From positions 372,001 through 436,000 of the forward strand of contig NZ_FTMX01000005.1 of NCBI RefSeq assembly GCF_900156045.1: a DNA stretch of 64,000 nucleotides, given 5' to 3'. The stretch is from Peribacillus simplex (GTDB lineage: Bacteria; Bacillota; Bacilli; Bacillales; DSM-1321). This document shows positions 53,561 to 61,895 of the stretch, piece by piece (the stretch's first letter is position 1; every line of letters starts with the position of its first letter). The notes beneath the pieces are model-generated. The model worked only from the letters and a program-made list of their open reading frames with translations. It had not been told where the DNA came from and searched no databases. Position numbers and translations under genes: made by a program.

Positions 53561-54308
53561 CATTGATCTCCTTTTTATGTACAAGTTTGTATATAATCGC
53601 TGCATTGTAGGCTGCACCAAATCCATTATCGATGTTCACCACACTTACACCTGATGCGCATGAATTAAGCATTGATAAAAGTGCCGATAAACCGTTAAAA
53701 TTGGCACCGTAACCGATACTTGTCGGAACAGCAATAATTGGATTCGTGACAAGGCCTCCTAGCACACTTGGGAGTGCCCCTTCCATCCCCGCTACACAAA
53801 CTGATACGGTAGCCCCTCGTATCTCGTCTATATTATCAAGGAGGCGGTGCAGCCCAGCAACACCAACATCGTATATACGCCTGATTGGAATACCAAGTGT
53901 TTCGGCCGTCACGGCAGCTTCTTCAGCAACGGACAAATCTGATGTCCCGGCGCACACAATTGCAATATATGAACCAACGGATTTTGGCTTTTCTTTAACC
54001 CAAGCAAGTGTCCTGGCCATATCGTTATACTCAAATTCACTACATTCTTTTTGTACATATACTGCTTTTTCCCGAGAAATTCGGGTCACAAGCACAGAAT
54101 CATTCCTTGTCCGAAGTGATTGTACAATCGTTAAAATTTGCTCAGCCGTTTTCCCTTCTCCAAACACAATTTCGGGAAAGCCTTGTCTCCTTTTTCGATG
54201 ATGATCAATTTTTACAAACCCTAAATTCTCATATGATGCAAGTTTTTCCTTTGCTTCCGCTGCTGTCAATGAACCATTTTGAACCTGCTCTAAAATATCG
54301 TCGATCAT
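53538..54308 (-). CDS. larB: LarB, nicotinate-dinucleotide carboxylase/hydrolase
   Basis: 256 residues. The C-terminal ~130 residues are PurE-like (A-G-T-S-D-L-S-V-A-E-E-A, V-A-G-M-E-G-A-L-P-S-V, P-T-S-I-G-Y-G, N-I-D-N-G-F-G-A), with Cys217 in L-N-S-C-A-S-G, probably the counterpart of L. plantarum Cys221 that binds the pyridine ring. LarB carboxylates NaAD at C5 and cleaves it to pyridinium-3,5-biscarboxylate mononucleotide. Start overlaps the end of larE (ATGA). Confidence 0.93.
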   Translation of the reverse strand: MIDDILEQVQNGSLTAAEAKEKLASYENLGFVKIDHHRKRRQGFPEIVFGEGKTAEQILTIVQSLRTRNDSVLVTRISREKAVYVQKECSEFEYNDMARTLAWVKEKPKSVGSYIAIVCAGTSDLSVAEEAAVTAETLGIPIRRIYDVGVAGLHRLLDNIDEIRGATVSVCVAGMEGALPSVLGGLVTNPIIAVPTSIGYGANFNGLSALLSMLNSCASGVSVVNIDNGFGAAYNAAIIYKLVHKKEINDDEDIIF

Positions 54309-55120
54309 AACATTTCTTCCTTTTTTAGCGCTATATTCATACTTCCGCTTGTATAGCCCGTGAGATCCAATGATACATACTTATAACCAAATTGCTTCAG
54401 TCGTTTCGTGATCGCCACATGGTATTGGAGCACTCGAGGCATATCGACGGGTTCAACTTCAATTCGGGCAGTATCCTCATGCGTCCTGACTCTTACCTGA
54501 TGAATATCCAATGATTTTAAGTAAGCTTCTGATTTATCCACTTTCGTCAACTTTTCCTTCGTAATGATATCGCCGTATGCTATGCGTGAAGATAGGCATG
54601 CGAATGATGGTTTATCCCAGGTTGGCAAACCGGCTTGCTTGGACAATACTCTTATTTCTTCTTTGAATAAACCGGCTTCCAGAAGAGGTCCCCTGATTCC
54701 TTTTTCTTTAGCTGCTTTCATGCCTGGGCGAAATTCGTTAGCATCATCAGCGATGACTCCATAAATTATATTATTAAATCCATATTCTTCAAGAATTGGA
54801 AGCAGGTGGTCAAATAAACTACTTTTACAAAAGTAACAGCGATTCTGATTATTTTCTGTATATCCAGGAATGGCCAACTCCGAAGTTTGAATGACTCGAT
54901 GTTTGGCACCAATCCATTTTGATAGCATATTGGCATCCTTCAACTCACTCGACGGATAGGTTTCCGAATCTGCTGTAATGGCTAACACATTATCATAACC
55001 TAGAGTATCAATAGCAACCTTTAGCAAAAAAGTGCTGTCCACCCCTCCTGAAAAAGCGACAACAACCGACTCCATTTTTTGGAGAATACCCTGCAGATTT
55101 CTGTACTTTTCTAGTAACAT
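54305..55120 (-). CDS. larE: LarE, ATP-dependent sulfur insertase for the nickel-pincer cofactor
   Basis: 271 residues from the ATG at 55120 (AAAGGGG nine bases upstream). PP-loop S-G-G-V-D-S-T (24-30), N-R-C-Y-F-C-K (93-99) and P-S-F-A-C-L-S-S-R with Cys175, which appears equivalent to the sacrificial Cys176 of L. plantarum LarE. It adenylates the biscarboxylate and transfers sulfur twice to give the bisthiocarboxylate (P2TMN). With several Cys it could be of the sacrificial or [4Fe-4S]-dependent type. First gene of the operon. Confidence 0.93.
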   Translation of the reverse strand: MLLEKYRNLQGILQKMESVVVAFSGGVDSTFLLKVAIDTLGYDNVLAITADSETYPSSELKDANMLSKWIGAKHRVIQTSELAIPGYTENNQNRCYFCKSSLFDHLLPILEEYGFNNIIYGVIADDANEFRPGMKAAKEKGIRGPLLEAGLFKEEIRVLSKQAGLPTWDKPSFACLSSRIAYGDIITKEKLTKVDKSEAYLKSLDIHQVRVRTHEDTARIEVEPVDMPRVLQYHVAITKRLKQFGYKYVSLDLTGYTSGSMNIALKKEEML

Positions 55121-55185
55121 AGCACTTTTCCCCTTTCTGGATTGTCTGAATTTATCCATAGTTCACCAGCTAACACCCTTGATGG

Positions 55186-55214
55186 ACTATAAAGGATTGA
55201 ACGAGATACATCAA
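55186..55214 (-). promoter_or_regulatory. Candidate promoter of the lar operon
   Basis: On the minus strand TTGATG (55209-55214), 17-bp spacer, TATAGT (55186-55191). It lies ~65 bp upstream of larE and would make the lar genes independent of the sugar-acid cluster upstream. Confidence 0.5.
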
Positions 55215-55301
55215 ATTGATAGGAAAGGAGGAAATAACACTCAGTCATACTTTCATTCCCAGTGCTTATTTAACCGTAATTCATATAGGCGAAGGATTGC
55301 T

Positions 55302-55934
55302 TTAGCTTCTTTGTACGATAGCTGAAAATTTTTTTGCCGTTTCTGCCAGCCTGATGTAATCTCCATCTGTAATCAATTTCGTAGGATTGATCAATGAACC
55401 ACCAACTCCCGCTGCGATGGCCCCTGCCTTAAAAAAAGATGCGAGGTTGTCAAGGCTGACACCGCCAGTTGGCATAAGGGGAATGTGAGGAAGCGGTCCT
55501 TTAAGATTTTTAAAATAGCTAACACCAAGTGCATCTGCCGGAAAAACTTTGATAATGTCAGCTCCATGCTCATAAGCAGTCAATATTTCGGTTGGTGTGA
55601 GTGCACCAGGGATACTAATAACGCCATAGCGCTTCGCCATTTTAATCGTTTTGACATTGACGGTTGGAGAAAAGATAAATTCCGCCCCTGCCATGATGAC
55701 CGCACGGGCCGTTTCAGGATCCAAAACCGTACCGGCACCCGCTATGATATCATCACCGAACTCCTCTTTAACCCTTTCAATTAAAAGACACACTTTGGGA
55801 GTTTCCACTGTTATTTCAAGTGTTCGGATGCCGCCCTCTTTCAGGGCTCTGGCGATAGGTATAATTTGATCTGGGCGTGCACCGCGAATGACCGCAACCA
55901 GCTTCCTATGTTTAAGCTCTTCAAGTTTAGTCAT
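55302..55934 (-). CDS. KDPG/KDPGal-type aldolase, second copy
   Basis: 210 residues from the ATG at 55934. K-L-V-A-V-I-R-G, Glu40 in T-L-E-I-T-V-E-T, G-A-G-T-V, Schiff-base Lys129 in I-I-K-V-F-P-A and P-T-G-G-V-S. Same family as kdgA at 46.2 kb but clearly diverged, so not a recent duplication. As the last gene of the dgoD cluster it likely cleaves 2-keto-3-deoxy-6-phosphogalactonate (or KDPG) to pyruvate and glyceraldehyde 3-phosphate. Stereospecificity cannot be read from sequence. Confidence 0.88.
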   Translation of the reverse strand: MTKLEELKHRKLVAVIRGARPDQIIPIARALKEGGIRTLEITVETPKVCLLIERVKEEFGDDIIAGAGTVLDPETARAVIMAGAEFIFSPTVNVKTIKMAKRYGVISIPGALTPTEILTAYEHGADIIKVFPADALGVSYFKNLKGPLPHIPLMPTGGVSLDNLASFFKAGAIAAGVGGSLINPTKLITDGDYIRLAETAKKFSAIVQRS

Positions 55935-55947
55935 TTTTTCCACCTTT

Positions 55948-56904
55948 CTACCTCCTCACATCATCAGCGCCGCCACTCATGAACAAATCGAGGTCGGCAC
56001 GGACCGGCAAACCCTCAACATCGCCATTTACCATCGTTGCCATTGCTCCCATGGCATTTCCACGCCTTGCAGCTTCATCTAGCGGCAGTCCATCAAGCAG
56101 GCCGGAAAGTACACCGGATGCAAAGGCATCACCAGCACCGATGGGATCTACGACCCGTTCCACATAGAATCCGGGAACGTATGTTTTTGGTACAGACGGG
56201 GCTGAAATTAAAGAGCCCTCTTTGCCCAATTTAAGTAAAACTGTTTCAACACCGAGTTCATGAAAATGATCGGCAAACATCTCCGGAGTGTGGGAACCGA
56301 ATAAAAATTCAGCTTCGGCCACCCCAGGCATGACGATATCACTTTTCGAGGCGTACTTTGTTATGATGTGACGTGCTTCATTTTCATCCGGCCATATTTT
56401 TAAGCGAATATTCGGATCGAAGACGATTTTTGTTCCAGTTTCTTTAGCAATGCGGATCGCTTTATCCAAGAGCAACTGACACGAATTCCCTAGTGCAGGG
56501 GTAATTCCGGTAATATGGAGATAAGCTGCGTCTTGGATGGCAAGATCAGTAAGTAATTCCGCTGTCATTTTGCTAGCTGCCGAATCTTTCCGGTAATAAT
56601 AAACTCTAGTATCATTCAGCCGTCTGAATTCTTTAAAAAAGACTCCGGTAGGCGCATCAGGGTCTCTTGTTACATAAGAGACATCAACGCCTTCTCCGCG
56701 AATGAAAGATTGCATGGCATCGCCAAATTCATCCTCGCCGAGACGGCTGATCCAGCGTGACCTATGACCGAGTCGGCATAACCCTATCGCGACATTGGAT
56801 TCCGCACCGCCAAACTTCATTGAAAAAGATCGGGCGTGGCGAAGTGGACCTTCTTCATTCGGGGTAAACACTGTCATTGTTTCTCCGATGGTTACAACAT
56901 CCAT
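55948..56904 (-). CDS. PfkB-family 2-keto-3-deoxy sugar acid kinase, second copy
   Basis: 318 residues. G-E-T-M-T-V-F, G-G-A-E-S-N-V-A-I-G-L-C-R-L-G, D-P-N-I-R-L-K-I-W and D-P-I-G-A-G-D-A-F. The closest relatives by eye are KdgK-type kinases. Next to a KDPG-type aldolase and dgoD, KDGal/KDG is the probable substrate. Diverged from kdgK at 48.9 kb. Confidence 0.88.
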   Translation of the reverse strand: MDVVTIGETMTVFTPNEEGPLRHARSFSMKFGGAESNVAIGLCRLGHRSRWISRLGEDEFGDAMQSFIRGEGVDVSYVTRDPDAPTGVFFKEFRRLNDTRVYYYRKDSAASKMTAELLTDLAIQDAAYLHITGITPALGNSCQLLLDKAIRIAKETGTKIVFDPNIRLKIWPDENEARHIITKYASKSDIVMPGVAEAEFLFGSHTPEMFADHFHELGVETVLLKLGKEGSLISAPSVPKTYVPGFYVERVVDPIGAGDAFASGVLSGLLDGLPLDEAARRGNAMGAMATMVNGDVEGLPVRADLDLFMSGGADDVRR

Positions 56905-56925
56905 GTCATCACCTTCTTTCTCTTG

Positions 56926-57789
56926 TCATGCTATTACGTGATTAGAAAGCGTACCGATCTTCTCAATGCTGATGTTCATCCGGTCACCGTTTTTCAACCA
57001 GATTTTCGGATTCCTTCCCATTCCAACGCCTGGTGGCGTGCCAGTTGCAATCAAATCACCTGGCATTAGTGTCATGGACTGTGATAAAAATGATATGATT
57101 TTCGGAACCGTAAAAATTAGGTTGCTTGTATTTGAATCCTGCATAATTTCACCGTTTAATTCAAGCGAAATCGCTAGATTGTGGGGGTCCCCCACATCAT
57201 CTTTTGTCACGATAACAGGACCAAATGGAGCAAATGTATCCGCCGTTTTGCCTCTCGACCACTGGCCATCCTGAAATTGCAAGTCTCGGGCGCTAATATC
57301 ATTCATAATTGTATAGCCAAAGATGTAGTCATTCGCCTCTTCTTCTGATACATGTTTCGCTTCTCTTCCAATGACAAACGCAAGCTCTGCTTCAAAGTCG
57401 ACCGCGGTTGAATTAATGGGAATTTCAATCGCATCATGATGGCCGGCAATGGCATTTGCATATTTTGAAAAAATGACTGGTGATTCAGGGGGCTCCATCC
57501 CCGTTTCCTTGCAATGATCAAAATAGTTAAGTCCTACGCAAATGATTTTATCCGGCTTTGCGATTGGCGGCAGGATTTTTACTTCTGACAGATTGAATAT
57601 TGCATCGTCATTAACCCGTTGCTCAATTAACTGTTCAGCACGTGTTATCAACTCGCTGCTTCGTTCTATGAATTTTTTCATGCAAGCCGGAAATTCTTCT
57701 GGACCAAGAGCCGTTAAACTAATAATTTGATCATTTTTAACAAGACCGATGTGTTGTTCGGTTTGTACGGAAAAAGTCGCTATTTTCAT
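56926..57789 (-). CDS. Fumarylacetoacetate hydrolase (FAH) family protein
   Basis: 287 residues. FAH fold with G-L-N-Y-F-D-H-C, the metal ligands in D-F-E-A-E-L-A-F-V-I-G and the D-I-S-A-R-D-L-Q, plus T-G-T-P-P-G-V-G-M-G near the end. Such enzymes hydrolyse C-C bonds of diketo acids (as 2,4-diketo-3-deoxy-L-fuconate hydrolase) or act as lyases/decarboxylases. Within a sugar-acid cluster, a 2,4-diketo-3-deoxy aldonate made by the neighbouring dehydrogenase is a reasonable substrate, though unproven. Confidence 0.85.
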   Translation of the reverse strand: MKIATFSVQTEQHIGLVKNDQIISLTALGPEEFPACMKKFIERSSELITRAEQLIEQRVNDDAIFNLSEVKILPPIAKPDKIICVGLNYFDHCKETGMEPPESPVIFSKYANAIAGHHDAIEIPINSTAVDFEAELAFVIGREAKHVSEEEANDYIFGYTIMNDISARDLQFQDGQWSRGKTADTFAPFGPVIVTKDDVGDPHNLAISLELNGEIMQDSNTSNLIFTVPKIISFLSQSMTLMPGDLIATGTPPGVGMGRNPKIWLKNGDRMNISIEKIGTLSNHVIA

Positions 57790-57804
57790 ATTTTTTCCCC
57801 TTTC

Positions 57805-58764
57805 CTAAGTCAATGCGTATGGTGTTATTTCTCCGTTTAAGACCTGAACGATATTTCTCGCTGCCTTTTGACGAAGTTCAACCATTGCTTCCTCTGAATA
57901 CCAGGCACTGTGCGGCGTAATGATGACATTATCCATTGTGAGCAGCGGGCTATCGGTGCTGACCGGCTCATTCTCTGTCACATCAAGTGCTGCACCTGCA
58001 ATTACCCCTTTTTCAAGTGCATCAGAAAGTGCTTTTTCATCGATTATCGGTCCACGTGCCGTGTTAATGATAACCGCATTTCTCTTCATTTGTTTAAGGC
58101 GCTCCTCATTGATCAGATGGTATGTATCATCAATTAAGGGCACATGGATCGACAAATAATCGGCTTCTGCTATAATTTCGTCGAGCTCCATTTTTTGAAC
58201 CCCAACCGCAGCCATGTCTGCCGCCGATACGAAAGGATCGTATGCAGCAGTTTTAAAGCCGAGCGGTCTCACCTTTTCAATGAAACGGCGCGGAATCCGT
58301 CCAAAGCCTAGAACCCCAACAGTTTGCTCGTTAAATCGATGAATCGGGACACACACCTTAAAGTCCCAGTTACCTTTTTTCACTTCATTGTTTAACAATG
58401 TCACTTTCCGCGCCGAAGAAAGTAAAAGTGCCAATGCATGATTCGATACTTCTTCCATGCCATAATCCGGTACATTGGCGACAGTAATCCCCTTTTCCTT
58501 AGCCGCATTGAGATCAATTGTATTGACGCCAACACCGTAACGGGAAATGATTTTGGTGTTTTCAAGCGAATCAATAACTCGGCGTGAGATAGGAGCGTAT
58601 TGATTTAAAATTGCATCCACTTCTTTTGCCTGCCCCATTACTTCTTCTTCAGTTTTGCATTGCGCTTTGATGAATTCGATTTCCAGACCGCTTTCTTGAA
58701 AAATCTCTTCTTCATATTTCAAATGTTCAAATTCGTAATCCGTTATTAATATTTTAAAGGACAT
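57805..58764 (-). CDS. D-isomer 2-hydroxyacid dehydrogenase (CtBP-like)
   Basis: 319 residues. Catalytic residues in standard places: Arg237 in N-T-A-R-G, Glu266 in E-N-E-P, His285 in P-H-S-A-W. NAD loop G-V-L-G-F-G-R-I-P at ~150-158, then D175 in A-Y-D-P for NAD preference. The W-Y-S-E-E-A after the His is shared with the CtBP group. It interconverts a 2-keto acid and D-2-hydroxy acid; the sugar-acid substrate is unknown. Confidence 0.88.
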   Translation of the reverse strand: MSFKILITDYEFEHLKYEEEIFQESGLEIEFIKAQCKTEEEVMGQAKEVDAILNQYAPISRRVIDSLENTKIISRYGVGVNTIDLNAAKEKGITVANVPDYGMEEVSNHALALLLSSARKVTLLNNEVKKGNWDFKVCVPIHRFNEQTVGVLGFGRIPRRFIEKVRPLGFKTAAYDPFVSAADMAAVGVQKMELDEIIAEADYLSIHVPLIDDTYHLINEERLKQMKRNAVIINTARGPIIDEKALSDALEKGVIAGAALDVTENEPVSTDSPLLTMDNVIITPHSAWYSEEAMVELRQKAARNIVQVLNGEITPYALT

Positions 58765-58805
58765 TTGGGCTCAACTCCCTTTTAGTAATAAATACGTTAA
58801 TATCA

Positions 58806-59753
58806 TTATTTAACTGCTGCCTTTTCAATTTTCGCAATTCCAAGTCCTTTTGCACCGAGTTTCGATGTTTTTGCTTCTGGATAGTATCGTTCGATCATTT
58901 GAATACCAATTGCGGCACGGCGTACACGTTCCTTTGTGAGTGAGATGTTCGTACTTTCCCATTGTTTCCCTGATGGATATACATCTGGGTGATTACGAAG
59001 ACCGAATTTGATGTAGACAGGCGCCAATACACGGATTATTTCCGGTATTTCATAATAGCGAAGAAAGCCGCCGAAGGTATCCGGAACTTCAACGTATAAA
59101 TCAATCGGAATGTCTATTGATTGTCGGATCGCTGCAAGTTTAGACAGCGTTAATGCAGGTGGCACGTTGTAGGTATCCGCACCGATGTCTTCCATTAATT
59201 TGACGGATACTGGATTGGCTGAACCCATTTGAACCGATACTTTAACAACAAAGTCTTCCGGAAGCTGTCCGTATTTTTTCATTTCTTTCGTTAAAAGAAG
59301 GAGACCTTCATCCGCAACTAACGCACCGCGAAGGCCTAGTGCAGCCCCTCTTTTCAGGTCTTCCATGGCATAAACAAGCTGATCGGAGCCCTCATGGCGA
59401 ATTCCCTGAGATTTGCCTCCTGTCGTAAGCGGTCCTGCACTGACATCCCAAGAACCCCTGGGACCGACAAACAAACTCAGCTCCATGCCTCGCTCTGCTG
59501 TCATTTTACACATTTCTTTAATTTCTTCATCGGTTTGAAGCATGATGCCACTGCCTTGAGATATTCGGTGAATAGTCAAACCGAGCCGGTCAATTTCTTT
59601 CAATGTTTCTTTCAGTGCTATCGGACCTTCTACGCTTGGGAGTTCAATGCGGTATTGAGCACCGTCTGGAAATGTTTTCGTTGATGTAGGAAGTTCTTTA
59701 AGATCAGTTGATGGGTATCCTAATTGTTCGAGCAAGTCTCGTGATTCTTTCAT
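58806..59753 (-). CDS. Unassigned TIM-barrel-like protein of the sugar-acid cluster (U32-like at most)
   Basis: 315 residues, no named function recognised. The run of beta-alpha units (Y-R-I-E-L-P-S-V-E-G-P, L-S-L-F-V-G-P-R-G-S-W, L-G-L-R-G-A-L-V-A-D-E-G, F-V-V-K-V-S-V-Q-M-G-S-A-N-P, I-D-L-Y-V-E-V-P-D) suggests a TIM barrel; some features recall U32 peptidase-type proteins, which often turn out not to be peptidases. No signal peptide or membrane segment. It is tightly inside the operon (overlapping the next gene upstream by one codon), so it should act on a pathway intermediate. Confidence 0.7.
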   Translation of the reverse strand: MKESRDLLEQLGYPSTDLKELPTSTKTFPDGAQYRIELPSVEGPIALKETLKEIDRLGLTIHRISQGSGIMLQTDEEIKEMCKMTAERGMELSLFVGPRGSWDVSAGPLTTGGKSQGIRHEGSDQLVYAMEDLKRGAALGLRGALVADEGLLLLTKEMKKYGQLPEDFVVKVSVQMGSANPVSVKLMEDIGADTYNVPPALTLSKLAAIRQSIDIPIDLYVEVPDTFGGFLRYYEIPEIIRVLAPVYIKFGLRNHPDVYPSGKQWESTNISLTKERVRRAAIGIQMIERYYPEAKTSKLGAKGLGIAKIEKAAVK

Positions 59754-60661
59754 TTTTGGACGCCTTCTTTCAAATTTATATTTTTTAAAAGAGCAGCTAC
59801 TTTGTCACTCAAATCAGCAGGGTATACATCGCAGGGTGCACGGTGTCCAGCCGAAACGTCAAACCAGCGCTGATGAACCGCTTCTTTCATGGCAGTAAAA
59901 AATGTCGGACCGTAATTGTATACATCCATCAGTTTTGAAATCACTTGATGATTTTTCTGTGCTTCAGCAAGGTCACCTTTATGATACGATTGATATAAAT
60001 CAACGGAAATTTCCGGTGCAAAAACAGCGCTTCCATTAATACTTCCTGCTGCACCAATCATTTGAGCCGGAAGCAAGTGCTCGTCAAAAGCCGAGAAGAC
60101 TCGGAAATCACTGCGAACTTTCTTCACTTCCGCAAGCACTTGACGAAGGTGCCCGAAATCACTGACCGTCTCTTTAATACCAGCAATGTTTGAATGATCT
60201 TCAGCTAATTTTTTTATCAATTCGATTGATAAATTTTGACCTGTCAGAAGCGGGATATTATAAATGAAAACTTGCAGATTAGTATGATTCGCTACACTGG
60301 AAAAATGTCGGTATAATTGCTCGTCAGACAGCTTCCAGTAATACGGGTTGACTACGAGAACGCCGTTCGCTCCATGCTCTTCTGCATAAGAAGTCAGTTC
60401 TTGCACCTCTTTCAATGCGGTATGCCCGACCCCAACCATGACAGGCACTCGTCCGTTAATATGCTTTATCATTTCGTGTACATATAATTTTCTTTCTTCT
60501 GTTGTAAGCGATGAGAACTCACCTGAACTTCCCATCAATAAAATACCGTCTATATTCCGTGAGATTAATAGGTCGATATAGCTTCTGTTCAGCGCCATAT
60601 CTAAATTCCCCGATTCATCAAATAAAGTGACTACCGGTGGAATGATGCCATGAAAGTCCAT
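59750..60661 (-). CDS. Dihydrodipicolinate synthase/KDG aldolase family protein
   Basis: 303 residues from the ATG at 60661 (AAAGGAGG seven bases upstream; it starts within the tail of dgoD's stop region). DapA-type lyase: G-S-S-G-E-F-S-S-L-T, N-P-Y-Y-W, Tyr134 in Y-N-I-P and Schiff-base Lys163 in G-I-K-E-T. The family includes KDG/KDGal aldolases and 5-keto-4-deoxyglucarate dehydratases. With a ketoglutarate-semialdehyde dehydrogenase and a GarD/UxaA-type dehydratase nearby, keto-deoxyglucarate dehydratase is one good option; KDGal aldolase is the other. Confidence 0.85.
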   Translation of the reverse strand: MDFHGIIPPVVTLFDESGNLDMALNRSYIDLLISRNIDGILLMGSSGEFSSLTTEERKLYVHEMIKHINGRVPVMVGVGHTALKEVQELTSYAEEHGANGVLVVNPYYWKLSDEQLYRHFSSVANHTNLQVFIYNIPLLTGQNLSIELIKKLAEDHSNIAGIKETVSDFGHLRQVLAEVKKVRSDFRVFSAFDEHLLPAQMIGAAGSINGSAVFAPEISVDLYQSYHKGDLAEAQKNHQVISKLMDVYNYGPTFFTAMKEAVHQRWFDVSAGHRAPCDVYPADLSDKVAALLKNINLKEGVQK

Positions 60662-60678
60662 TGTTTTTCCTCCTTTTA

Positions 60679-61827
60679 TTACCATTCAGCGATGCTCCCG
60701 TCTTCATTACGCCAAATTGGGTTTTTCCAATCATGTCCGGTTTCTGCTGCCTGCTTCACTTTTTCCTCATCAATTTCCACCCCAAGACCCGGTTTATCCG
60801 GAATGTTCACATAACCATTTTCATAGTCGAATAATTCTGGATTTTTCATATAATCGAGAATGTCCATGCCTTCGTTGTAATGAATACCAAGGCTTTGCTC
60901 TTGAATTATGAAATTCGGTGTCGTTGCGTCCAAATGAATTGATGAAGCGAGAGTCATCGGACCGAGCGGGCAGTGGGGAGCGATCGCTACATCATACGAT
61001 TCTGCCATCGCGGCAATTTTTTTCCCTTCTAAAATACCACCTGTGTGGGATAGATCCGGCTGAATAATATCGACATAGCCATCTTGAAGAAGCTGCTTAA
61101 AGCCCCAGCGTGTATACATCCTTTCACCCGTCGCAATCGGACACGTAGTATGCCAGGCAATCTCACGAAGTGCTTCATTATTTTCCGGCAGCACCGGCTC
61201 TTCAATGAACATTGGATGGTACGGTTCAAGTTCTTTCACAATCGCCTTTGCCATCGTTTTATGAATCCTTCCATGAAAATCCACACCAATGCCAAAGTCT
61301 TTGCCAACAGCTTCCCTAATTGAAGCAACGCGTTCGATGACCGCCTCTACTTTCGAAAAGCTATCGATGTAATTCATTTCTTCTGATGCGTTCATTTTGA
61401 CAGCAAGGAAGCCCTCTTTCTGTTTTTCGATTGCAGCTGCAACGACATCCACTGGCCGATCTCCTCCGACCCATGAGTACACTTTAATTTTTTCGCGTGC
61501 TTTGCCGCCGAGCATTTGGAATACAGGAATATTGAAGTATTTTCCTTTTATATCCCATAGTGCCTGCTCAATGCCAGAAATGGCACTCATTAAAATTGGC
61601 CCCCCACGGTAAAATCCACCTCGATAAAGTGTTTGCCAGATGTCTTCAATGTCGTTCGGATTTCTCCCGATCAAATAATCGGTCAATTCGTTAACAGCTG
61701 CTTTAACCGTTTCCGCACGCCCTTCCACGACAGGCTCTCCCCAGCCGGAAATACCTTCATCTGTATCGATTTTTAAAAACAGCCAGCGGGGTGGAACTTT
61801 GTATAAAGAAATTTTTTTGATTTTCAT
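60679..61827 (-). CDS. dgoD: D-galactonate dehydratase (enolase superfamily)
   Basis: 382 residues from the ATG at 61827, exactly the size of E. coli DgoD. Active-site residues line up with it: Asp183 and His185 in G-V-D-F-H-G-R, Glu209 in F-I-E-E-P, Glu235 in G-E-R and His285 in A-P-H-C-P-L-G-P. The start P-P-R-W-L-F-L-K-I and end N-P-I-W-R-N-E-D-G-S are also near-identical. It dehydrates D-galactonate to 2-keto-3-deoxygalactonate with Mg2+. Confidence 0.95.
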   Translation of the reverse strand: MKIKKISLYKVPPRWLFLKIDTDEGISGWGEPVVEGRAETVKAAVNELTDYLIGRNPNDIEDIWQTLYRGGFYRGGPILMSAISGIEQALWDIKGKYFNIPVFQMLGGKAREKIKVYSWVGGDRPVDVVAAAIEKQKEGFLAVKMNASEEMNYIDSFSKVEAVIERVASIREAVGKDFGIGVDFHGRIHKTMAKAIVKELEPYHPMFIEEPVLPENNEALREIAWHTTCPIATGERMYTRWGFKQLLQDGYVDIIQPDLSHTGGILEGKKIAAMAESYDVAIAPHCPLGPMTLASSIHLDATTPNFIIQEQSLGIHYNEGMDILDYMKNPELFDYENGYVNIPDKPGLGVEIDEEKVKQAAETGHDWKNPIWRNEDGSIAEW

Positions 61828-61895
61828 CAAGCACCTCGCATTGTTTTTTTGGAAGAAAGAGAGGTTTTCAAACATGGCAACCTCTCTTTCTCTTA

